Shown here one piece after another: positions 17,512 to 25,498 of a stretch of DNA of 64,000 nt (within the stretch, counting starts at the first letter, position 1; each line of letters opens with the position of its first letter). The position numbers and the translations under genes are program-made. This stretch comes from CAWFSE01 sp963697565. Lineage in GTDB: Bacteria > Actinomycetota > Actinomycetes > CAVWCF01. Where the stretch lies: positions 62,001 to 126,000 of the forward strand of contig CAVOOM010000008.1 of assembly GCA_963697565.1 (NCBI GenBank), given 5' to 3'. The notes under the pieces were generated by a model. It did no database searches. It was not told where the DNA came from and saw nothing but the letters and a program-made list of their open reading frames with translations.

Positions 17512-19072
17512 GGCGCGCGGGCCATCTCCGCCAGGACGTCGTCGGCGCTGCGCAGCGGCCGCTCCGGCAGGAACCACGCCAGCGCGAACGCGACCAGGCA
17601 GACCGGCACCGCCCACAGGAAGACCTGGTCGAGGGACGCGACGAACGCCTCGCGGACCGCGTCGCGGATCTCCGGGGGCAGCGCGGCGATCTTCTCGGGT
17701 GAGCCGGTCAGGGAGCCGGCTGGGATCTGGTCGCGGAGGGCCGGGCGGGATGGCATCCAGCAGCCGCGTGGCCAGCGAGGCCGACAGGATCGCGCCGAAG
17801 ATGGCCACTCCGAAGGAGCCGCCGACCTGGCGGAAGAAGGTGGAGCCCGACGTCGCCACGCCGATATCGCGCGGGTGCGAGGAGTTCTGCACCGCCAGGA
17901 CGAGCACCTGGATCACGTTGCCGAGGCCGAGTCCCAGCAGCAGCATGCCGAGCGCGACCTGCGCGTAGGGGGTGTCGACCTCGGACTTGGACAGCACGAA
18001 CATGCCCAGGGACGCCAGCCCCGTGCCGATGATCGGGAACATCCGGTAGCGGCCGATCCGGCTGATGATCCGGCCGCTGGTGATCGAGGCCACCAGCAGG
18101 CCGAGCATGAGGGGCAGCATCTGCAGGCCGGCCTCGGTCGGGGTCGCGCCGCGGGCGATCTGCAGGTAGACGGGCAGGAAGACGATCCCGCCGAACATCG
18201 CGAAGCCCATGACGAAGCCGACCGCCGCGGCGACCCGGAAGACCGGGTTGGCGAACAGCCGCATCGGCACGATCGGCTCGGGCGGCCCTCCGCTCCCAGA
18301 GCACGAACCAGACGAGCAGCGCGACCCCGGCGAACAACAGCCCGACGATCTGCGGGGAGATCCAGTCGTAGCGCCGGCCGCCCCACTCGGCGACGAGCAG
18401 CAGCGAGCACACGCCGAGGACCATGAGCACCGCGCCGCGGTAGTCGATGATCGGGTGGGCGTCCCGCTTGGGGAGCTTGAGCACGGCGCCGAGCACGAAG
18501 AGCACGGCCACGCCGAGCGGCAGGTTGATGTAGAAGATCCAGCGCCAGGACAGCTGCTCGACGAAGAAGCCGCCGATCAGCGGTCCGAGCACGGACGCGA
18601 CCCCGAAGACCGCGCCGAACAGGCCCTGGTACTTGCCGCGCGAGGCCGGCGGGATGATGTCGGCGATCACGGCCATCGACAGCACCATCAGGCCGCCGCC
18701 GCCGAGGCCCTGGATGCCGCGGAAGAGGATCAGCTGCCACATCTCCTGGGCCGCGCCGGAGAGCATCGAGCCGACCAGGAAGATGACCACGGCCGACTGC
18801 AGCACCGGCTTGCGGCCGTAGAGGTCGGAGATCTTGCCCCACAGCGGGGTGGTCGCGGTGGCCGCGAGCAGGTACGCGGTGACGACCCAGGAGATCTGCT
18901 CGAGGCCGCCGAGCTCGCCGACGATCGTGGGCAGCGCCACGGACACGATCGTCTGGTCGAGCGCCGACAGCAGGGTGGTCATCATCAGCGCGCCGATGAC
19001 GATGTAGAGCGGGCGGCCGGTCAGGAACAGCGACTCCGGCGCCTCGCGCTCGGGCGTGGGCTCGGCGCTCAT
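17493..19072 (-). CDS. MFS drug exporter, DHA2/EmrB-QacA type (two frame changes)
   Basis: About 525 residues with 14 predicted helices. Key blocks are LLSALDQTIVSVALPTIVGEL in helix 1, WGKISDLYGRKPVL in loop 2-3, and the motif C-like ASVLGPLIGGFFVEQLSWRW, the hallmark of DHA2 antiporters. It exports lipophilic drugs or metabolites by proton antiport. Frames change at about 18280 (before MRLFANPVFRVAAAVGF) and about 17745 (between LLDAIPPG and QIPAGSLTGSPEKI). The ATG at 19072 has GGAG 7 nt upstream and overlaps the marR stop as ATGA, so translation is coupled to the repressor. This marR-mfs arrangement implies repression relieved by the transported compound. Confidence 0.85.
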
Positions 19073-19545
19073 GCGGGGTCTCCAGGGGCGGGGCGGGCGC
19101 CGCAGTGCTCGGCGGCCAGGTCGTCGGCCAGGCGGCGCAGCAGCCGGGCCAGGGTGTCGCGGTCGTCGCGGGTCCCAGCGGTCGAGCACCGGGCTGAGCG
19201 CGGCGACGCGGTTGTCGAGCACCTCGCGCGACGGCGGACTCGCCCTCGGCGGTCACCTCGAAGCGGGCCGCGCGCCCGTCCTCGGGGTCGGCGGAGCGCC
19301 GGACGTAGCCGTGGTCCTCGAGCTCACGCAGGTGCCGGCTGACCGTCGACAGGTCCAGCCGGGCAGCCGTGGCGACCGTCGACGGCCGGGCCGCGCCCAT
19401 GGCCTGGCACGAGGTAGAGCAGGCGGACGGCCCCGGTGTCGACCGGGTCGCGCTCCTGGAAGCGGCGGGCGTGGGTGGCCACGTCGTAGAGCGAGGACAC
19501 CAGGTCGCGCTGCTGCGCGGGGGCCCGCGGGGTCGTTGCTTGCAT
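19069..19545 (-). CDS. MarR family transcriptional regulator (about three frame changes)
   Basis: About 158 residues when repaired. The N-terminal helix pair is LVSSLYDVATHARRFQERD, the winged-helix core is PSTVATAARLDLSTVSRHLRELEDHGYVRR, and the C-terminal dimerisation helices are VLDNRVAALSPVLDRW then DTLARLLRRLADDLAAEH. The wing reads SADPEDGRAARFEVTAEG. Breaks lie near 19400, 19230 and 19175, so the ORF is scattered across frames, but all conserved segments survive in order. Its stop overlaps the exporter ATG. It probably represses its own operon (P450, marR, MFS) and responds to a phenolic or hydrophobic ligand, as in the family; the ligand is unknown. Confidence 0.75.
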
Positions 19546-19560
19546 CAGGCAACTATATAT
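19535..19560 (-). promoter_or_regulatory. Possible marR operator/promoter: inverted repeat plus TA-rich element
   Basis: GTTGC (19535-19539) and GCAAC (19549-19553) form an inverted repeat centred near the marR start codon, with a nested TTGC-ATCAG-GCAA. A TATATATA run sits directly beside it in otherwise very GC-rich DNA and could serve as a minus-strand -10 element. MarR proteins often bind short palindromes overlapping their own promoter. The space between the P450 stop and the marR ATG is only 25 bp, so this may be an internal promoter. Confidence 0.4.
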
Positions 19561-19570
19561 ACCGCGCCGC

Positions 19571-20816
19571 TCAGCGCAAGCGGAGCGTCGCGGGCAGCCC
19601 GCCGCGCGGACGCAGGGTGACCCCCGCGTCCTCGTCCTCCGGCCAGTCCGGGTCGACGGCGGGCGCCCAGCGCCGGGCCAGCGTCGCGAGCACGAGGACC
19701 GCCTCGGTCCAGGCGAAGTCCTCGCCGATGCACACCCGCGAGCCCAGCCCGAACGGGAACCAGGCCCCGCGGGGCTGCCCGGGCGCCTGCTCGGAGAAGG
19801 CCCTGTCGGCCTCAAGCCAGCGGGTGGGGTCGAAGGACGCCGCGTCGGCCCAGTAGCGCGGATCGCGGTGCAGGACCCACTGGCTGGCAAGGCAGATCGA
19901 CCCGGCGGGCAGCAGCCAGCCGCCGGCCTCGGGCCCCACCTGCACGTCGGCGAGCAGCCGGCGGCCGATCGTCCAGGCGGGCGGGTGCAGCCGCAGCGAC
20001 TCCGCGATGACGGCCCGGGTGCGCGGCAGGGCGGGCAGGTCGCCGAAGGCGAGGCGCCGGTCGGGCAGGGCGTCCACCTCGTCCTGCAGCCACGCGGCGC
20101 GGTCCGGGTGCTGGGACAAGTGGCAGAACGCCCAGCGCCAGCGCGTTCGCGGTCGTCTCGTGCCCGGCCAGCACGAGCGTCATCACCTCGTCGCGGATGC
20201 TGCGCCGCCGGTCGCGTCAGCCGGTCGCCGCGGCCCCGGGGAGCAGCTGCTGGCGGAAGCCGTCGATCACCGCGGTCAGGGCCTCGCCGACCTCGCGGGC
20301 GTCGCCCTTGAGGTCGGCGCCGAAGAGGGTGCGCCCCACGATGTCGAGGGTGAGCGCCGACAGGTCCTCGGCGAGGTCCACGCGCCGGCCGTCCACCCAT
20401 CCCCGGCCGTGCTCCTCGGCCGCCACGGCCATCTGCTCGGCGTACTGGGCGATCCGGGTGTGGTGGAAGGCCGGCTGGACCAGCAGGCGCTGCCTGCGGT
20501 GCAGCTCGCCCTCGCTGGTGAGCAGCCCCTCGCCGAGGAGCGGCTTGGCCCGCTGCAGCGCGCGGCCCTTCATCGTGTCGCGGCCGTGGGTCACGAAGAT
20601 GAGCCAGACCAGGTCGGCGTCGCCGACGATGTAGGCGTGCTCGCCGGCCACCCGGATGTGCGCGAGGCCGCCGTACGTGCCGACCGCCTCGGCCAGGAAG
20701 CGGTGCGGGGGCCGGCGCTGGGCGAGCAGCGCGCCGAAGGCCTGCCGGGCGGGCGGGCCGGGCGGCCGCGCGGGGGAGCCGCGGCGGGGGGAGCGGGGGA
20801 CTGCCCCGAGAGCCAT
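19571..20816 (-). CDS. Cytochrome P450 (two frame changes)
   Basis: About 415 residues, soluble bacterial type. Visible features: I-helix AGHETTANALAL (with the acid/Thr pair for O2 activation), K-helix ESLRLHPPAW (ExxR), and the heme-binding loop FPFGLGSRVCIGEDFAWTE with the thiolate Cys. The N-terminal part has LLTSEGELHRRQRLLVQPAFHHTRI, the C-helix WxxxR-equivalent region that contacts heme propionates. Breaks at about 20220 and 20125 separate three frames. The substrate is unknown. Its redox partner could be the ferredoxin at 48809, which is distant. It heads a minus-strand unit with marR and an exporter, suggesting modification and export of the same compound. Confidence 0.85.
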
Positions 20817-20849
20817 GCCCCCAGCGTCGCACGGCGCCACACTCGCGTC

Positions 20850-22052
20850 ATGCCGACCCTGCAGGACGTTCAGGCCGCCCGCGAGCTGCTGCGCGGGGTG
20901 GCGCGGGTGACCCCGTTGGAGGGTTCGCGCCCGCTCTCGGAGCGGGTCGGCGGGCCGGTCCACCTCAAGTGCGAGAACCTCCAGCGCGCCGGGTCGTTCA
21001 AGATCCGAGGGGCGTACACGCGCATCGCAGGGCTCTCCGACGAGGAACGCGCCCGCGGGGTGGTCGCGGCGAGCGCCGGCAACCACGCGCAGGGCGTCGC
21101 GCTGGCCGCCTCGCTGCTGGGCTGCACCGCCACCGTCTTCATGCCCGAGGAGGCGCCGATCCCCAAGGTGGCCGCGACCCGGGCGTACGGCGCCGAGGTC
21201 CGCTTCAGCGGGCACACCATCGACGTGGCGCTGGACGCGGCGCGCGCGTACGCGGAGCAGACCGGGGCCGTGCTGATCCACCCGTTCGACCACGCGGATG
21301 TCGTGGCGGGCCAGGGCACGGTCGGGCTGGAGATCCTCGAGCAGTGCCCCGACGTGCGGACGATCGTCGTGTGCACGGGCGGCGGCGGGCTGATCGCCGG
21401 GGTCGCGCTGGCGGTCAAGGCGCTGCGACCGGATGTCGTCGTCGTGGGGGCTCAGGCGGAGGGCGCCGCCTCGTACGCGCCGTCTCTGGCGGCGGGGCAC
21501 CCGATCCGGCTCGAGACGATGGCCACGATGGCCGACGGGATCGCGGTCGGGCAGCCCGGCGAGGTGCCGTTCGCGCTGGTCCGCGAGCACGTCGACCGCA
21601 TCGTCACGGTCTCCGAGGCGTCGCTGTCTCGGGCCCTGCTGCTCGCGCTGGAGCGGGCCAAGCTGGTCGTGGAGCCGGCCGGGGTCGCGGCGATGGCCGC
21701 GGTGCTGGACGACCCGGCGGCCTTCGAGCCGCCGGTGGTCGTGGTGCTGTCCGGCGGCAACATCGACCCGCTGCTGCTGCTGCGGGTGCTGCGCTACGGC
21801 ATGACGGCGGCCGGCCGCTACCTGTCGCTGCGGGTGCGGATCCCCGACAAGCCCGGCAACCTCGCGGTGCTGCTCGCGGCGGTGGGGGGATCCGGCGCGA
21901 ACGTCGTCGAGGTCGAGCACATGCGCACCGAGCCGGGGATCGCCGTCGACGAGGTCGAGGTGGCCCTGCAGCTCGAGACCCAGGGCCCGCAGCACACCGC
22001 CGACGTGGTCGTCCACTTGCAGGCGCTCGGTTACGCGCTTCGGACTGCCTAA
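20850..22052 (+). CDS. ilvA: Threonine ammonia-lyase (threonine dehydratase) with ACT domain
   Basis: PLP enzyme of about 400 residues converting threonine to 2-oxobutanoate and ammonia. The PLP lysine is K51 in AGSFKIRGAY, and the Asn loop is ASAGNHAQGVALAA. The Gly-rich phosphate cradle is VCTGGGGLIAG, and SGGNIDPLLLLRVL closes the catalytic domain at about residue 320. The C-terminal ACT-like domain begins VRIPDKPGNLAVLLAAVG. The short form with one ACT domain could be the catabolic or the biosynthetic enzyme; the motif does not decide. The frame is intact. It is divergent from the P450 with 33 bp between start codons. Confidence 0.9.
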   Translation: MPTLQDVQAARELLRGVARVTPLEGSRPLSERVGGPVHLKCENLQRAGSFKIRGAYTRIAGLSDEERARGVVAASAGNHAQGVALAASLLGCTATVFMPEEAPIPKVAATRAYGAEVRFSGHTIDVALDAARAYAEQTGAVLIHPFDHADVVAGQGTVGLEILEQCPDVRTIVVCTGGGGLIAGVALAVKALRPDVVVVGAQAEGAASYAPSLAAGHPIRLETMATMADGIAVGQPGEVPFALVREHVDRIVTVSEASLSRALLLALERAKLVVEPAGVAAMAAVLDDPAAFEPPVVVVLSGGNIDPLLLLRVLRYGMTAAGRYLSLRVRIPDKPGNLAVLLAAVGGSGANVVEVEHMRTEPGIAVDEVEVALQLETQGPQHTADVVVHLQALGYALRTA

Positions 22053-22065
22053 AGAGCAAACTGTG

Positions 22066-22093
22066 TTGACAATCCAGTGAACTTCCGTTTCAC
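22066..22093 (+). promoter_or_regulatory. Promoter region with -35-like TTGACA and a GTGAA-N7-TTCAC palindrome
   Basis: TTGACA at 22066-22071 is a perfect -35-like hexamer just upstream of the next gene, in a locally AT-richer stretch. GTGAA (22077-22081) and TTCAC (22089-22093) form an inverted repeat between this element and the ATG at 22103. The -10 match (CACACT) is weak. The palindrome could be an operator that controls the DUF4097-like/DUF2089 pair. Confidence 0.4.
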
Positions 22094-22102
22094 ACTTCAA
22101 GC

Positions 22103-22900
22103 ATGACTGATGACCTGCGTGAACTGCTGACCAAGGTGGCCGCCGGCGAGGTCGACCCCGCCGAGGCCGCCCGCCTCATCGATGGCGAGGCGATCCCGAC
22201 CAGCTCGTGGGGCGGGGCGCCCGCCGCCGCCGAGGAGGCCGGCGAGCCGGCCCCGGCCGCCACCGCCGTCGAGGCCGCGGTGACCGCCGTCGAGATCCGC
22301 GCCGAGGGCGTCCAGCTGCGGGTGATCGCCGACCACGGCATCACCGGGGCGGTCGCCGAGGGCCCGCACACCGCCGAGCTGGTCGGCGGGGTGCTGCGGG
22401 TGCGGGTGCCGGCCGCCGACGGCCTGGGCTTCTACTTCGGCCGGATCAAGCAGGGCTGGCTCCGGCCGACCCGGGTCGACGTCCGGGTGCGGCCCGACCT
22501 GCCCGTCTCGGTGGACGCGATCGCCTGCGATGTGCAGGTGTCCGGACTCACCGGCCCCCTCGACCTGCGCGCGTCGGCCTCGTCGGCCAAGGTGCGCGAC
22601 CAGCGCGGCGCCTTCGCCGCGGCGGTGACCACGTCCAAGCTGGACGTGGAGGCGAGCCTGGTCGCGGGCGACTCCACGGTCCGCGCCGAGCTGTCGTCGG
22701 CGCTGGTCCGACTGCTCCCGGGATCCGATGTCGCCGTCACGGCCTCGGGCGAGATGTCGTCGGCCCAGGTCACCGGGGCGGGTGCCACGCCGAAGTCGCA
22801 GCAGGGCACCGGGGAGCGCCAGACCGGTGTCGTGGGCCAGGGCGCCGCGTCGCTCGCCGTCACCGGGCGCGGGTCGGCGCTGAAGGTCGAGCTGCCGTGA
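22103..22900 (+). CDS. DUF4097-like beta-helical protein with N-terminal SHOCT-like segment
   Basis: 265 residues. It begins with a short helix pair DLRELLTKVAAGEVDPAEAARLIDG, seen in bacterial regulators and DUF4097/YvlB-type proteins. An Ala/Glu-rich linker and a repetitive beta-rich domain follow (VDVRVRPDLPVSVDAIACDVQVSGLTG, LDLRASASSAKVRDQRG, STVRAELSSALVRLLPG), which looks like a putative adhesin-type beta-helix. No transmembrane segment or signal peptide is visible. The function is unknown; I infer that it senses something and hands over to the DUF2089 protein, because the two genes overlap as GTGA. The start at ATG 22103 lacks a strong ribosome site and may be nearly leaderless. Confidence 0.7.
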   Translation: MTDDLRELLTKVAAGEVDPAEAARLIDGEAIPTSSWGGAPAAAEEAGEPAPAATAVEAAVTAVEIRAEGVQLRVIADHGITGAVAEGPHTAELVGGVLRVRVPAADGLGFYFGRIKQGWLRPTRVDVRVRPDLPVSVDAIACDVQVSGLTGPLDLRASASSAKVRDQRGAFAAAVTTSKLDVEASLVAGDSTVRAELSSALVRLLPGSDVAVTASGEMSSAQVTGAGATPKSQQGTGERQTGVVGQGAASLAVTGRGSALKVELP

Positions 22901-23277
22901 GCCCTCCGGCCGGTGCCCCTCGCCGCGCCCCGCAGACCTGCCCGGTGTGCGCCGACGCGCTGGTGATCACCGGCCTGGGCTGCCAGTCCTGCGGCACGGG
23001 CATCACCGGCGAGTTCGCAACGTGCGCGTACTGCGGGCTGTCCGACCAGGACCAGGAGTCGCTGCGGGCCTTCCTCGTCTCGCGCGGCAACATGCGCGAG
23101 CTCGCGGCCCACCTCGGCGTCTCCTACCCCACGGCCCGCCAGCGGTACGCCGACCTGCTCGGCAGGCTCGGCCTGGCCGTCCCCGCCGAGGCGGCGCCAG
23201 ATCGCGCGCAGGTGCTGGCCGATCTGGCGGCCGGGACGATCTCGGTCGACGATGCCGAGGCCGCGCTGCGCGGCTGA
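22897..23277 (+). CDS. DUF2089 family zinc-ribbon / helix-turn-helix protein
   Basis: 126 residues. The N-terminus has zinc-ribbon cysteine pairs (CPVC, then CQSC, with a further CAYCG). The middle has a helix-turn-helix-like segment FLVSRGNMRELAAHLGVSYPTARQRYADLL, and the C-terminus repeats the LADLAAGTISVDDAEAAL motif that also opens the upstream protein. The layout fits the DUF2089 family, often encoded with YvlB/DUF4097 proteins and likely DNA-binding. The GTG at 22897 overlaps the upstream TGA by two bases, so translation is coupled. A regulator of the envelope-stress type is possible but not shown. Confidence 0.8.
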   Translation: MSPPAGAPRRAPQTCPVCADALVITGLGCQSCGTGITGEFATCAYCGLSDQDQESLRAFLVSRGNMRELAAHLGVSYPTARQRYADLLGRLGLAVPAEAAPDRAQVLADLAAGTISVDDAEAALRG

Positions 23278-23283
23278 GCCCGC

Positions 23284-23775
23284 TCAGCCGCCGGTGTAGG
23301 TCACGGCGTCGAGCACCTTGACGGTCAGCTCGCGGCCGTTGGGCAGCGTGTACGTCACCTCGCTGCCGATCGCCTGGCCCATCACGGCGCCGCCGAGGGG
23401 GGACTGCGGGGAGTAGACCGACAGCTCCGTGGTGCCGGCCGCCTCGCGGGAGCCGAGCAGGAAGGTCTCCTCCTCGCCGTCCAGCGGCCCCCCCAGGAAG
23501 CGAACCGAGATGACCATGCCGGCCTGCGCCGTGCCGTCTGCGGCTGGGGCGTCGCCCACCTGGGCGGTCTCCAGCAGCTGCTTGAGCTGGCGCACCCGGG
23601 CCTCGTTCTTGCCCTGCTCCTCGCGCGCTGCGTGGTAGCCGCCGTTCTCCTTGAGGTCGCCCTCCTCGCGGGCCGCCTCGATGCGCACCTTGATCTCGTG
23701 TCGCCACGGGCCGGTGCGGTGGTCGTACTCGGCCTTGAGCTTGTCGTACGCGTCCTGGGACAGCCAGGTCGTCAC
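23284..23775 (-). CDS. greA: Transcription elongation factor GreA
   Basis: 163 residues. The N-terminal antiparallel coiled coil carries the acidic tip EGDLKENGGYHAAREEQG, which reaches into the RNA polymerase secondary channel to stimulate cleavage of backtracked RNA. The C-terminal FKBP-like domain ends SPLGGAVMGQAIGSEVTYTLPNGRELTVKVL. Length and order are normal. The frame is intact. It is next to DUF4307 and mca, as in mycobacteria. It is convergent with the DUF2089 gene, with 6 bp between stops. Confidence 0.95.
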   Translation of the reverse strand: MTTWLSQDAYDKLKAEYDHRTGPWRHEIKVRIEAAREEGDLKENGGYHAAREEQGKNEARVRQLKQLLETAQVGDAPAADGTAQAGMVISVRFLGGPLDGEEETFLLGSREAAGTTELSVYSPQSPLGGAVMGQAIGSEVTYTLPNGRELTVKVLDAVTYTGG

Positions 23776-23830
23776 GGCGGACTCCTTCGATGCGGGGTGC
23801 GGCAGGAAGCGAGGGGCGAAAGCGCCGAGG

Positions 23831-24244
23831 CTAGTCGAGCAGCCGGCAGGACTCGACCTTGCCCAGGATGGCCAGCCGGGTGGTCTCCAGGACGGTGTCG
23901 ACGTAGGCCCGCGCTCCTGCGGCCGGCGCCGTGATGGTGCCGCTGCCGACGATGCGGGCGTCGACGTCCTGGGCGACCACGGTGCACTCGGCGGCCCGGC
24001 CGTCGGGCTTGGTGACCTCGACCCGCACGGTCACCTCGCGGTCGGAGCGGACGTCGTAGGACACCGTGAGGGCCTCGACGCCCGGCTGCACGCGGACAAA
24101 GGCGGCCCACACCAGCAGCGTGGCGGCGGTCAGCACGACGAGTCCGGCCACGATGAGCACGGCCTTGCGCCGGGTGGAGCGGGGCGCGCGGCGGCCGTAC
24201 CGGGCGTCGAGGGTCTGCTCGACGGGCTCCTCCGGCTGGGCCAT
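23831..24244 (-). CDS. DUF4307 membrane protein
   Basis: 137 residues. A short charged N-terminus (LDARYGRRAPRSTRRK) precedes one transmembrane helix (AVLIVAGLVVLTAATLLVW). An extracytoplasmic beta-rich domain of about 90 residues follows, including ALTVSYDVRSDREVTVRVEV and a final ESCRLLD. This is the DUF4307 family, which in actinobacteria sits divergently beside mca (Rv1081c-like). The function is unknown. The ATG at 24244 leaves about 80 bp to mca for a divergent promoter. The frame is intact. Confidence 0.85.
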   Translation of the reverse strand: MAQPEEPVEQTLDARYGRRAPRSTRRKAVLIVAGLVVLTAATLLVWAAFVRVQPGVEALTVSYDVRSDREVTVRVEVTKPDGRAAECTVVAQDVDARIVGSGTITAPAAGARAYVDTVLETTRLAILGKVESCRLLD

Positions 24245-24326
24245 CCGCTCGCCTCCGTTCGTGGGTGGTCGGGGTGAGACGATGGTGCCCGATCCCCAGC
24301 ACCCCGCCGAACACGAGGTCCCCCGC

Positions 24327-25258
24327 GTGCCCGAAACGCCGCTGCGCCTGCTCCATGTGCACGCGCACCCCGACGACGAGTCGAGCAAGGGCGCGGCCTC
24401 GACCGCCCGCTACGTGGCCGAGGGCGTCGAGGTGCTCGTCGTGTCCTGCACGGGAGGCGAGCGGGGCGATGTGCTGAACCCGGCGCTGGTCGACGACCCT
24501 GCCGTGCTCGCCGACATCGCCGACGTCCGCCGCCATGAGATGGCCCGGGCCGCGGAGATCCTCGGCGTGCGGCACGCGTGGCTTGGCTTCGTCGACTCCG
24601 GCTACCCCGAGGGCGACCCGCGCCCGCCCCTGCCGGAGGGCTGCTTCGCCGACCTTCCGCTGGAGGAGGTCGCCGCGCCGCTCGTCGAGATCGTGCGCGC
24701 CTTCCGCCCGCACGTGATGACGACGTACGACGAGCACGGGGGCTACCCGCATCCCGACCACGTGCGCTGCCACGAGGTCGCGGTGGCGGCCTTCGACGCG
24801 GCGGGCGACCCCGACGCGTACCCCTCCGCCGGCGACCCCTGGCAGCCGCTCAAGCTCTACTACCACCTGACCTTCCACAAGCTGCGCCTGCAGGCGATGC
24901 ACGAGGCGGTCCTGGCGGCCGGCCTCGAGTCGCCGTACGCCGATTGGCTGGCCGACTGGGTGGACAAGCCCGGCGACGCGGAGCGGCTGACCACGCGGGT
25001 CGAGTGCGCCGAGTACTTCCCGGTCCGCGACGCCGCCCTGCTCGCGCACGCCACGCAGATCGACCCGGCCGGCCGCTGGTTCGCGATCCCGATGGAGGTC
25101 CAGCAGGCCGCGTGGCCCAGCGAGGACTACCAGCGGGCGCGGTCCCTGGTCGACACTGCGCTACCCGAGGACGACCTGTTCGCGGGCGTCCGCGAGCACC
25201 TCGCCAGCACGATCTGCGGCGATCCCGATCGAGCCCGATGGCCATGGAGGAGCGATGA
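24327..25258 (+). CDS. mca: Mycothiol S-conjugate amidase (3' end uncertain)
   Basis: Zinc amidase that cleaves mycothiol-toxin conjugates to a mercapturic acid and GlcN-Ins for detoxification. Zinc ligands are visible in HVHAHPDDESSKGA and GGYPHPDHVRCHEV. Other conserved blocks are SCTGGERGDVLNPAL, RHEMARAAEILGV and YYHLTFHKLRLQAMHEA. The MshB deacetylase paralogue is less likely given the Mca-type length and the neighbours. The frame reads on without a stop into the next gene, so a frame change near 25200-25240 is needed. The most likely end is the TGA at 25258, which overlaps the next ATG. GTG 24327 has GAGGT 7 nt upstream; ATG 24282 is an alternative start. Confidence 0.88.
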
Positions 25259-25498
25259 ACCGCCCTGCTCTCGACCCTGTCCGCGGCCGACCCCGTCGAC
25301 CCCGATCGGGTCGGCGCCGGCACCCTGGGCTTCCTCGTCTTCGCGTTCCTCGCGGTGGCCACCGTGCTCATCTTGTGGTTCATGTCCCGCTCGATCCGCA
25401 AGGTGCCCAAGGACCTCGACGTGCCCACCCACTCAAAGCGCCCGGCGCCGCTGCCGCGTGAGACCCCTGCCGACCCGGCCGACGGTAAGGACGCGTGA
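25255..25498 (+). CDS. Small single-pass membrane protein, Rv1083-like (one frame change)
   Basis: About 80 residues. After MNR the frame must change by one base (an extra C in the ccc run near 25264) to read LLSTLSAADPVDPDRVGAG. One transmembrane helix (GFLVFAFLAVATVLILWFMS) follows, then a basic tail SRSIRKVPKDLDVP. The start has GGAGG 4 nt upstream and overlaps the end of mca. The end overlaps the next GTG (GTGA). The function is unknown, but the position between mca and the YyaL-type gene is conserved in actinobacteria. Confidence 0.7.
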
